Source of the DNA: Patella vulgata
Lineage: Eukaryota; Mollusca; Gastropoda; Patellidae
DNA: 64,000 bases
Reading direction: 5' to 3'
NCBI RefSeq assembly: GCF_932274485.2
Contig: NC_065882.2
Span: 66,811,431 to 66,875,430, forward strand
Shown here: piece by piece, positions 32,748 to 45,000 of the stretch
How positions within the stretch are numbered: the first letter of the stretch is position 1
Layout of the letters: every line of letters begins with the position of its first letter
Program-made: the position numbers and the translations under genes
The notes under the pieces: generated by a model
What the model saw: only the letters and a program-made list of their open reading frames with translations
Database searches by the model: none
What the model was told of the DNA's origin: nothing

Positions 32748-33048
32748 GTTTGGGGGATATACAAGGCCCTGTGTTATCTGTAGTAAGAGAGACTTGGTTA
32801 GGAGAGCAGCGGCGAGCGGAGACGAGAAGAGAATTGGATCGTATGGACGTACCCGAGTCAAGTCGCTGCTTTGGCAGAGAGGCGGAATGGTTCACTTATA
32901 ATAGTGATGCGACGTGTGGATATTATTGTTTATGTTCCTGATGTCGTTAAGTTGCTGTTTGATTAATGTTCTGGGTATTTATATTCCTGTTCCTGAAGTA
33001 AATAAATCCTGTATTTAAGAAACTTATGTTATCACTAATAGTGTGACA
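32748..33048 (+). mobile_element. Possible solo LTR, second copy, fossil
   Basis: Paralogue of 8181-8465; begins TGTTTGGGGGATATACAAGG and ends TGTGACA. Same low-certainty assignment. Confidence 0.3.
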
Positions 33049-33284
33049 CCTGGCCAGTGAGGCACAATTTGACAATTTTCAGTGAACAAATTGCTAATCA
33101 CCCAAAGTTTCAACAAAGGGGAAATTTTGCAAGTATAGATCGTGTCCAGGGTGGACTACTCGAATTCCTGATGCGTTATGCTAGTCCGGAAAACCAGCCA
33201 TTCGGGATATAGACTTTATTATCTTGGTCGGAAAACCGACCAGTCTGCTTCAAAGAGTTAACTGCCATGTTCTTTAGACAACAG

Positions 33285-33558
33285 GGGAGGTGGATGGCCG
33301 AATGGTTAGCGCGTGCATGCTGTATCATAAACTCTGTCATCGAGTCAACTGGCGTGGTTTCGATTTCCCGGTTGTACGCGACAAGGAGGTGGGTCGCCTG
33401 TCCAACCTCGTGGGTTTTCTCCGGGTCCTCCAGTTTCCTTACACTGCTTTAAAGACACCTACGCGCAAGCGAATTATTCAAATAAAATTGAACCATATGT
33501 TAGTCCCGAAATGGCCTAGTTTGTGTCGAGTGGACGTTAAACTCTCTCTCTCTCTCTC
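33285..33558 (+). mobile_element. tRNA-headed SINE, uninterrupted paralogue
   Basis: Same SINE and left target duplication (TTTAGACAACAG at 33273-33284) as 9123-9323/15477-15559, but without the DIRS fossil. The right target duplication is lost with about 190 bases that follow it in copy 1. Empty DIRS site near 33484-33488. Confidence 0.9.
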
Positions 33559-34141
33559 GTTTTCCCGCAAAATCTAGAGATCAAAACTAAAGGTGGAGCG
33601 GGTCGTTTCCCCCCGCAGAATGCGCTCTTCGGCCATTGACCCATCGGAATAGGCCACGAGAATTGTCAGGAATATATGTAACAATAAACGTTCTTCTGAG
33701 TTAAGGCATCTATACATAGGAGCTATGTATTGTAGCCGAGACAAGTATATCGACAATTACTACACTAAAAAATAAATATAAAGTGTAGAAAGACGACAAT
33801 TATTGTTGACAATTATCTCAAGCTGTGTTTCACACAGAAACGTGTTCATACGTCTGACATATCAGACATGTTTATTCAAAATCGCTGCAGCAGTGTCGGA
33901 GATATGTCCTTGACAAACAAACCAGCGGAATGACAAACTGATAATAAAGCCAAACTCTCCCTTGTGCAGTTTAACCAATATTTGTGAAGTGAACTAAAAA
34001 TAAATCTATAGTTCAGCCGGTCGATAGTTCAACACTACAAATCCACTGCATATATTATAATAAAACAGTTCATATTACATACTGAAAGGTGAATAGTCTT
34101 GGTTATAGCCAAGTATATTTTCATTCTCTGATATACCTTAA

Positions 34142-34625
34142 AGTAGCTAAGTCTCTAACTCAATATCATCAAAAATCTGCGACATTGAAAACACGAATTA
34201 GTTGTCAATTCAAATCAACATTGGTCTTGTGATCTTACAGGGAAAAGATATGCTTCTGATATCCAATATAAAATAAACAGTTTACCATTGGTACACGAAT
34301 CGTGTACCATAATGTGTTTCAGCGCCATTTGGAACAAAGGACTCAAAGAACAGGGATAGACATATTCCACAAGTCATGTCAAATGGTGACGCTATATTCT
34401 TATCTGGAGAGCATGCGCAATAAATACCATCGGTGTAGACTGGAAAAACCAGACGCTAAAGAATGCCATTCACATGAGACTTCTGGCGTATTTCGCCGAA
34501 CATTACAGTAAAAACAGAAACGATTGAATGTAAATCAGTTTATATACATTCATATTACATTATTATATGCGTTGCGACCAATTTTTGTCAATTTCTAGGT
34601 CCCAAATATTAGCGATATAGCGCCT
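34142..34625 (-). mobile_element. TTAA-flanked MITE, family F1
   Basis: Flanked by TTAA at 34138-34141 and 34626-34629; ends AGTAGCTAAGTCTCTAACTC and, from the right, AGGCGCTATATCGCTAA. Central palindrome GGTACACGAATCGTGTACC. Paralogue of 16831-17289. Confidence 0.88.
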
Positions 34626-34629
34626 TTAA

Positions 34630-36940
34630 GCTGTTTTAGACACGCCTTCTCTCCACGACGACTTTACTTTTATAACTTTACACAACTTGTATTTAGGTCA
34701 AAATAAAATATAACAGGCCCATTGCAATGTAATATACTATAACGGTCGTTCAATAATATAGAGATGTACTTTATTTGCATATTGAAACACTACTGACAGA
34801 CATACTGCTTATTTCAATAACATATTATACATTCGTACATCATTTGTACATTTGATGATTTTTATCATAGGGGATATCGCTTTACATGCATTTGATTTGT
34901 CAATTATTATTTGTGCGTGTAAGAAATTGTTGGGTGATACATAAAATCTCGTCTTTTTTGATATCAAAACAGACTCGTAGAGGATTCGCTAAATAGCCTT
35001 TTAGATGTTAAAATCCCCTAACTATATCGGCACTCTGCATGATAGTTGAGAATTATCTGGTCATAAAATTATTCTTCATTAAATTGTGCTAGTCTATCAT
35101 AACCAGTTCTACGGAGATGGGTTTAAAATCATTATGATTTTGCCGACCAGGTGTATTTTCCTCATGACAACAAAAGTCAAATTTAGTATGAACAATGTTG
35201 AGCAATGTTCAAGAAACCCACAGTTCACTTTTTGGCTAAGGACCGTGGTTTGTCTGGTATCCATGGAAACGTCCGCCTCCCCGCCCCCAACATTCATCGA
35301 GCCCGTACGCCTAAAATGACTGACTATTCATTTTATTCGTGCAAACCAGTGAGGTGTTACGATAGAAATAGAAGATGTTAATACAACCGTCTTAATGCTA
35401 GGTTCTCACTATAACGCTTCGAGCCAAGAAAACGCGTTTGGGGCGATGTGTGTGTGTGGGGGGGGGGGGGGAAAGTACAATTAAAGCTCCACTCCTTCGC
35501 CCCTCACAGACGACCGGCACCGCCTATAACCCGAAATTTGTTCGTGCCTTTCAGGTTCTGTCCCGCTAGCTTTCATCGAGCCGGTACGCCTATGCTTCTA
35601 TGTGATTTATAACCCGAAGTTTTTTTCGTCCCTTTCAGGTTCTGCCCCGCTAGCATGAATTAACATACAATTCTACAAAATATACAACAAACAATTATGA
35701 CACATCGACGATTAAACTATAAAATATTGCTTCCTAGTTGAGGTCTAGAACAGTAGTTTGGTTGTAAAGTATTTGACCGATGACCAATAAGTGATACCTT
35801 TATTGTTAGATTTCAATGCCAGTATATTTCATTCAAAGGTCTTCCCCCGGGAGAAAAAAAAATAGATAAATAAAATTGATTTTAAATATAAAGATACGTT
35901 TACCAAATTGTTAAATGTAAGATTCAAACCCTGGCATGCATATGTGGCATATTGTCCCTGTAAAAACATACGGGGGTAAACCCCTTTGTTAATCAAATAA
36001 CAATAGACCCCTACATACCATTCTTGTCTAAATTTAGGAGACTTATAATTCAGTAAGTCGCTATTGCATCACTTAGAACCCAGGTTGTGCACTGAAATCT
36101 AAGAAGGTCAAACACATGGTAGAGATACTCGCTTTGGTATGTAAGAGGTTGGAATCTTGCCACGCAATACTTCTGTAACAGTTGCCCCTTCCGTAGACTC
36201 CAACCGCAATAGGGTTTAAACCAATCAGATCCGACGACAGGTTCCCGCGAAATGACGTCGCGTTTCCACGCTTCTTCACCTTAGACAATCTACGTAAATG
36301 TTGCCATTTTGCATTGTGTTGAAACGTCTTCAATCCTGGTTAAACATTGCTCACATCCACACATGTATCGTAACGGCGATAGCTGTTATCCGGACAGGTT
36401 AAAGGGTAATGTAGTGTTCATTCCCTTCCCGACACGGATGAACAAACTATGCGATGTGTCTTCCAATGGAAAAAACTATCGTGGAAGTCACTCCTAGTAG
36501 AATGTAAGAGGTTGTAATCTTGCTGGACTTCTGCAACAATTTTGACGGGTGTGTTCCGTCATATATTACAAGAGTCTGGAATGGTTCTTCAATCTTTAAT
36601 ACTGAAAATTCATACATGCAACTACAGGATCGCGAATAACCAACTAGTACCTACTACGTCGGGGAGACCTAAAAGGCTCATCTACCAGTGTACAATTCCA
36701 TATTTTTATGGAATTACTTCTAAGCATATACAAGTATTGCTGTAATAATAAAAGAAATATAACAATCGCAAATAAAACAATAAATTAATCACACGACTGT
36801 CATGTTCACAGTTGGCATTAAGTAACGCCATTTCATATTTGGCGAGTTAACTTTTAATAGCACACACACGATTAATGTTTTAAGAGAATACTTATTGCCC
36901 TAAGAATTCAGTTCAAGACTTTTAGAATTAAAACTATTAA
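34630..36940. other. Intergenic between genes A and B, nothing recognised
   Basis: Contains the 35009-35808 stretch lost from copy 1 and a short G homopolymer at 35459-35471. No gene model is supported. Small ORFs are paralleled in copy 1 by duplication only. Confidence 0.5.
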
Positions 36941-37339
36941 AGATGCATTATGTAAGATTTAGATGAAGAGCTGTGAGTTCTCGCAATACTAGTTTAAATA
37001 TAAATAATGAAAGAAGTAGTATATAGAAAATATCAGTCAAATTACTTTATTCTGAGCGAAGTAATCGATGTGGGAAGTTTTGATAAGAATAGCGTAGTCT
37101 CGATTTTTATTGCTACCATTGTTACGATATTAAACAATGTCTCAATTATCCATTGATAAATTAAATTATGAAATGGCGATCGTGTTTCAATTCATTAAAA
37201 ATCAAGATCATTCAATGTCCTACAGAGTTGATTCTGGGTTTGTCATGTGAATACATGTCTAATTAATGATTTATATAACATATCGGAGGCCAATAGAAAT
37301 ACCTACAATAGACAGATTTAGCTCTCACACAATGCATCT
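36941..37339 (-). mobile_element. TTAA-flanked MITE, family F3, second copy
   Basis: TTAA at 36937-36940 and 37340-37343; paralogue of 18767-19163. Confidence 0.85.
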
Positions 37340-37680
37340 TTAAAGTAGTATCTGAAATATTTTAATTTCTTCAAGTTTTGTTCTGAAATATTCTATATAT
37401 ATTAATTGTAACAGAAAAATACTACAACCTGCACTGTTATTAATACTCTATCAAGAAGTGTGGATCGTACAAAAAATGAGTAATTTATGTCTAGAAATTA
37501 CCCCAATTAAGGTAGGTATAGTATGGTTACATAAATTAAAATAAGATATTCAATATAAAGTAGACTATATAGATACAGTCTGACACAATATCGTTGAATT
37601 GAGAAAATTTGTGTAAATATTTGAAAATACCCTTGTTTTTATGTAATAGAAAATAATCTAAATATCAACGAAATAATCTA

Positions 37681-37907
37681 TCACTTGTTGTACCTCCAAC
37701 TAAATTAAAATCTTTTGGTGATAAAGCCTTCAGTGTATATGGTCCACGACTATGGAATGACTTACCTGACAAAATAAAGTGTTCAGAAACAGTTGCTCAA
37801 TTTCGATCTAGACTTAAGACGCATATGTTCACGATGTATTATCCAGCATGCTCATGGATGGATTAAGCGCTATATAAATGTACATTATTATTATTATTAT
37901 TATTAAG
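37681..37907 (+). mobile_element. 5'-truncated LINE 3' end, second copy
   Basis: Paralogue of 19514-19762 with target duplication ATAATCTA at 37673-37680 and 37908-37915. Confidence 0.85.
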
Positions 37908-38728
37908 ATAATCTACGAGCTTGAATTCAGTAAGATTAAATAGAGACCCGTCAATTCATCAAATCTGTGTAAATACTGAACTAAATTGAACTGATATTCA
38001 ACATTCATAGTATAGTGTAGTTTGCAAGGAATCACAAACCTCTCAAATGACAACAAGCGGCTTTAGAATAATTGATATACACTTATTATTTAAAGAACAG
38101 GAAAACAAAATTTATTTGCATTGCATTTGAATCGTCACGATTCATATTTGTTTATAATAAGGTATGAATTATGGAGATATGGTTTACAACGTGGTTATAC
38201 GTTTTCGTGCAATATGTTGCTGGTCATCTCTGCTTAGCAATTTAATTCTACTGTTTGATTCTTTGAACACATCCAGATCAATGCAAGTCTTCATTTGCCC
38301 GTTCTTGGCGTCAAGCAAATTGATTTTACATACATTTGCACAGGAACCCAAAAGTATCGTGTCATGAGTAAGTAGAAATAGCACAATTTCTAAATAAATT
38401 TCACCAAGGTGCCCAAACAAGATCGTTCGTAAGGAACGGTGAAAGCCATTAATTACACAAATATGAATAGTCACCACCAAAGCAACACAACTACCAAAGT
38501 TGGTGTGCATCCATCAAATGACACCGAAAACGTCTAAATGTTCCCCTTCAAGGTACCTGGTGTCGATAAGCATAGAATAAGAATTAAGTTTGATTAAGGC
38601 CCATAGAACACTTTCGATCTAATGAATTAAAATGTGTAAATTTGCCTTTTTCAAGAGCCCGCACCTCATTTCAACTAATATGAATAGTAATTAACATCTT
38701 TGTTGTGATATATACAGCTATATAGTCT

Positions 38729-38734
38729 TTTATT
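38729..38734 (-). terminator. Candidate polyadenylation signal of gene B
   Basis: AATAAA on the minus strand about 110 bases past the stop at 38846. Confidence 0.5.
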
Positions 38735-38845
38735 CTTATTTAATTGGTCACAAAATCTATGATCATTAAACATGCCTCATATTTTACACAAGCATATTCT
38801 GCCTATGGTCACACAAATGCAAATCCTTCTTCCCACGCAATTGTC

Positions 38846-39059
38846 TTATTGTAAACCAAGGTTAACATATGCAGGATTTGGATTTAATGTTTGGTATTGA
38901 TTTGCTGCTTCATCTTGTTGAGTTGAAACTTGTTGCAGAGTATCATAAGTAATATCGTGAGATGTAGAGTTATCTCCTCCTGTTGTTAATGTATTAATCG
39001 TTGGTTGATTATTATATCTATAACCCCGGGATTCACTGGCTGGTTTAGATAACTGTTTT
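38846..39059 (-). CDS. Gene B exon 6: cytoplasmic tail
   Basis: Same length and sequence as gene A exon 6 except Glu for Asp in QQDEAANQ. Contains YDTL, YQTL and NPAYVNL. Confidence 0.88.
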
Positions 39060-42000
39060 CTGTAAATCAAAATACACATATAGATTTTAAAATTAACATA
39101 AATAATTCACTAGATTGCTTACACGGTCTATGACGTTCATGCCCCTTTCTCAATGATATCCGTGTATAACTTATGTATTGGTTTGTTGTCTAGTAATGTG
39201 GAGGGTGCACGAATTATGAACTTACTGATGTATGCATTGTGGTATAAACAAATCGAGTAAGATGACTATGCATTCATATAATTTTATTTCTTACCTTTTA
39301 ATTATATAGCAATGTACTGAAACACCAATTATCGCTGTAATTACTATTCCAAATATAGCACCAATAACACCAGCTACAACTGGACTCATTTCTTCAGTTT
39401 TGATATCATCTTAAATGATCAAACATATATACATTGATATTAGCAGACATAAAACTTCATGTAATTGGGGATATTATCTGCCCTTAATTTCATTTTTTAA
39501 GGCCAATGATACATGCTAGATTACAATTAGCAAAAATCCACTTTTAATCCATGCCAATACACAACAGACATAACGTACAAACTGTTCTGTTTTTTTTTTC
39601 ATTTTAGAAACGACAAAAGTAATCGGCACATTTGAATAAAAGGGATAAATTAATAGGGATTAAATTAATTTAATATACATTTACTATAGTCACCTAGAAA
39701 TCCCACTTGACATTTTCCTGATATATCACAACCTGCTTTACAATTGGTAGAACATTGTTGTTGACATACGTTACCATACCAACCAAGTTTACAGAGGGAA
39801 CATGTTCCATCAGATATATCACAGTGTCCATTACAGTTAGAACTACACGGGTAATTACACGATGTTCCATAATATTTTCCATCTTTACATTGCGAACACT
39901 TGTTGATATCATCTTGATTACAAACAGTACAGTTTTCATTACAGTCTTTATCACAGGTATCTCCACTGTATCCTTTAATACATAAACTACATATACCATT
40001 ACTTCTATCACATCTACCATCACATGTTGTACTACAATTCAAATCACACCCATCACCATATCTGCCTACAATACATTCAGTACATCTACCATCTCTACCA
40101 CATGTTTCTTGAGTCACATTTATAATTGGTTGACATTCTGTACCACATGTAATATTACAATATGGACCATCTGCATTAAGTTTACAACCACCACATTTAC
40201 CATCGTTCCTGGTACAAGTATCAAGACAATTAACATGACATGGTTTATTACAATCATCACCAAATATTCCTGATCTGCATTCTCTACAGTTACCTGTTGA
40301 TTTATCACATTCTTCCCTACAGTTTCTAGAGCATGTAGTTGTACAGTTTGTACCATACCACCCAGAGTTACATGTATCACACTGTCCTGTACTTATGTTA
40401 CAATTACCTATACAGTTAGTAACGGTACATGCTGATTGACAGTTGGTGCCATAGTAACCTTGTTTACAGCTAGAACACTGCCCTGTATCCCTATTACAGT
40501 TACTGTTACAGTTATCAACTGTACATGTTGATTGACAGTTGGTACCGTATTTACCTTCTACACATGTCTCACAATTGGTTCCATAGTAACCTTGTTTACA
40601 GCTAGAACATTGGCCTGTATCCCTATTACAGTTACTGTTACAGTTAGTAACTGTACATGTCAATTGACAGTTGGTACCGTATTTACCTTCTACACATGTC
40701 TCACAATTGGTGCCATAGTAACCTTGTTTACAACTAGAACACTGCCCTGTATCCCTATTACAGTTACCGTTACAGTTAGTAACTGTACATGTCAATTGGC
40801 AGTTGGTACCGTATTTACCTTCTACACACGTCTCACAATTGGTGCCATGGTAACCTTGTTTACAACTAGAACACTGCCCTGTATCCCTATTACAGTTACC
40901 GTTACAGTTAGTAACTGTACATGTCAATTGGCAGTTGGTACCGTATTTACCTTCTACACACGTCTCACAATTGGTGCCATGGTAACCTTGTTTACAACTA
41001 GAACACTGGCCTGTATCCCTGTTACAGTTACCGTTACAGTTAGTAACTGTACATGTTAATTGGCAGTTGCTGCCATATTTACCTTCTACACATGTCTCAC
41101 AGTTGGTGCCATGGTAACCTTGTTTACAGCTAGAACACTGGCCTGTATCCCTATTACAGTTACCTACACAGTTAGTAACTATACAGCTCTGTTGGCAGCT
41201 GGTACCATAATTACCTTCTACACATGTCTCACAGTTGGTGCCACGGTAACCTTGTATACATCTAGAACAATGTCCTGTATTCCTGTTACAACCACCTATA
41301 CACTGATCAATTATACATGTTGATTGGCAGTTGGTGCCATATTTACCATCAATGCAATCATTACAAATACCAGATTTTGAATTACACAATCGATTGGTAC
41401 AGTTACTAGAACATTGTTGTAGACAGTTTGTACCAAACCAACCAGGTTTACATGAGTTACAGACACCTGTTGTTGTATTACAAGACATACAGTTCTCATC
41501 ACACTGACAATCATCACCTGTACAATCTGAATAAAATAATTATTTATACTGTACGTGTACAAGGGTGCTTAGGGTTAGTGTACTTTCAAATATTCGTATT
41601 TACTATAAGATTTAGCTAAAATAACATAGGATGACGAATGACTGTCTTTGGCTTTAACTGTCGATTCTTTAAAAAAAGGGTTCGTTCATAGAAATACCTA
41701 TAAGCGAAAACATATCAAACTATAACACAACTCCTAAAGGAGAGACGTTATGTAAATTGATTTATTGTGCAACAGCGCTGTGAAATAGAATAAACCGTAA
41801 ACAGCACAGATACTTTAATGTATCAAACTGAATTAATCTCAGTATACATGCAGCAACATCTATGTCAGAGATTGACAGTTACAAGCTGTGACCAAAGGAA
41901 TACAAATGAAATCGAAATTTCGTATTTATCGGTCATGTTCCCCACAAGGTAGATGAAACTAGTCTACATAACAATGTCATTTTCCTATTTAAAATCTCGA

Positions 42001-45000
42001 AAATATAATATATTTATTACCGAGTTTGAAATTTACAAACAAAAAACCCTGGCCATTCTCTATATTTTTGCCCACTTAGAAAGTTTGATTAACTTGTGAA
42101 TACAGTAAGGAGACTCACCTGTATATATTTTAACTTCACACAATGTAAGTACACCAGTAACACTGATAAACACTGTTCTAGCAGATAAAGATGTAGATGG
42201 CTGTTGATTACATCTACCTATAGAATATACATCTTGTACTGTTTGTGGTGTATTTATATAACATGATGTAGCTGATCTAAATCCTTGTCCATTACACTGA
42301 TCATCAGAACTTAGCTTTATCTCAAATCCTTGTAATCTCTCTTTATCTGTAACATACAGTACTTTTTTCTTAATATTATTGTTAATGCATAAACAAATCA
42401 TAAAGTATACACTCACACAGATGAGAAGTGGTATCCGGTGGTTTATTAAACGGATCATGTCCTGTACATGAAACTCTTATAGAAATATACCCACCTCAAA
42501 GATTGTTTCAGTATCTGACAATTTGGGCGACTACAATGCTGTAACATAAGCAAATCACCAGCTTACTGGATGTTTGTGTCTGATCAGCATATTTGTTTTA
42601 TTGAGACTTCTTGGCACGTGGACAACGGTTAACATATTTACCAACCAGAGACTGGTTTGCAGTAAAAATGATTTATGGCGACCCGTGGGATGAAATACGT
42701 ACATAACGTATCAATAAAATACAAAAGAATATTATAATCGTTCATTCATTCAAACACACTGCTATACCCACCCCAAAGATGATTAGACTACTTAGTCTTA
42801 TTTTATTGTATTAATCGTCTAAGACGAAATGAACAAAAAATGGAGTATAACGTCCAATTTGTCTGCGCAACCAGGATAATGAAACCGAGCATATACTCTG
42901 AGGTAAACCTTTTTTCCCAGAACCTGTGGCCCGAACCATAGAAGGTGATACCAGGCTGGATGATCACGAGGGATGCCCCGCCCCCCGCCCGCCTTCAATG
43001 AAGAGTAGTGACTTTTCTATTATTTTATCCCTAAGACTTTAAGTGGTTGTGTATTAAGAAACAAAAGAACACAGGATGGAATACGTGATGGCAAAATGGC
43101 CAATGTTGCAACACGTTAATGGACAATACGCTTTATAAAGTACGTGAAGATAAAATGAACAAGTATAGTTATATACCTTGTTTTTAAGGTGTATGAGTTG
43201 TTACACCGAGTCCTTTTAGAGTGAGATCTCCGAGGCGGACTGACTTATACTAAATACTTTTTCGAGAAATATACATTTTTTCTATCTTCCCAATTTCAAA
43301 AGCATTTTTCATTTCCCAAATTTATAAAAGTTTCCCAAACGCTCATTTCTACTCAGGTAAATGATGTCAGTACATCGCATAGCACGTGCATTTTAAATCA
43401 GGTCAGGGAATATGTTCATAACCTCAGGTCAGGGAATATGTTGATAACAGGGCTATTGATTGGTTGTGAAAAGTATTCGTCATCCAATCATTTTGTACAA
43501 TAGTCAATTCTTCTTGTTTTTCCAACATTCTGGCTGTGTCGATAGTAATGGATGACAGAAAATGAATGGGGAATTCGAAGAAGAATCTGACTTTATAATG
43601 TCACAGATGTATATTCCTGAGACCGAGAATATCATTTTTGCAAGCGATGCCGATGATCGCGAAGATTTTGAGCTAGCTCGCAATCAACATGAGAACCGAT
43701 ATAGAAGCCCCATCACAGAACAAGAGAGTCGAATTCCACCAAACACGAGGAAAAATACCAATTGGTGTATAAGTATACTTCCTTTCAGTGCACGCTTTTC
43801 CCTAGTTCAACCTCGATCGGCAGACATACCAGCTGGTATTCTGAATTTTTGGATGTGTAGATTTGTTTGTGAAATCAATAGACACGACGGTACACCATAT
43901 CCAGCTAGAACATTGGGGAATACATGCATAGGAATATATGCATAGGAATATGATGACACTTGGGAGATCAGTACAGGAGATTTGTTTTGAACTTTTTTTA
44001 CAAGGTATCTTTCCTTATTTCCGTGTTAAATTAGACGCACAGATGAAATCATTAAATTCGCGAGGTATAGACATCCACAAAAAACAAGCACAGCCATTTA
44101 ATGAAGACGACGAGTTTAAATTGTGGAGTTCTCAAGTTTTTAGTGTAGAAAATGATAAGGAATTAATTTACGCCATATACTATTATAATAGTAAAATGTT
44201 TGGATTACGTGCTGCGGATGAGCATAAACCGCGATAAAATGTGAAACCGCAACAAAATGTGAAAGTGCGACCAGATATCAAAATGTAGAGAAATGTAAGA
44301 CAAAATGTAAGAATATGACTGAGAATGACGCTGAGAAAATTGAAAATGATGACTCTGTTACTATAACGATTACATGTTCAAAAATGTAAGACAAAATGTA
44401 AGAATATGACTGAGAATGACGCAATTTCGAAAAATGCGGAGAAAATTGAAAATGATGACTCTGTTACTCGAACGATTACATGTTCAAAAATGGTTGGTAT
44501 ATATGTTCAAATAAATATGCAAATCATAAATTTGTTATTTTTGTCCCTTTTTCAACTGATCACGACATTTTTTTCACTGTTAAATGTCCACTTTTCAACT
44601 GATACACGGCCACTTTTATATCAACCGATGAAAAGTGTCCGTGTATCGGTTTATACCCTCTCCTTTTCATCAAAAAGCCGAGAAAAGTATGGATATAATA
44701 TCATTTTACACCAGGCTAATCGTCCTGGCAGTGCGAAGTTAGCTCGTTTTTCGATCGTTAAGGGCGAATAACGAAAATCGAGTTTCTCGTTTTTCGATAT
44801 TGGCAAATAACACAAAACAAGTAGTTCATTTTTCGATGTTCAGATTTCAAAATCAAAAAAAAACAATTTCAGTGATGGAGAGAGATCAACTAAGAAACAC
44901 ATTTTATTAAATCAAACAATATATTTAAATTTATAAATAACAAAATCATGCATGAAGATGCCTGAGCAGTGGTTTCACAGAATATGTACAACACACATTT

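Larger units (their letters stand above)
25889..40090. repeat. Segmental duplication, copy 2
   Basis: Near-identical direct copy of 1161-21990. It starts in intron 1 of gene A about 130 bases from exon 2 and ends in the EGF exon of gene B. It lacks the DIRS fossil, two TTAA MITEs and about 430 bases near 33145. It has its own SINE at 30313-30606 and retains about 800 bases (35009-35808) lost from copy 1. Confidence 0.9.

Noticed and set aside
40430-41232. Regular direct repeats resembling a CRISPR array at first sight
   Set aside because: No spacers: units are contiguous coding EGF modules in a eukaryotic exon.
40532-41323. Long plus-strand ORFs opposite the EGF array (175 and 87 codons)
   Set aside because: They are antisense shadows of the 132-base repeats, Thr/Val/Cys-rich with the same period, and have no independent domain.
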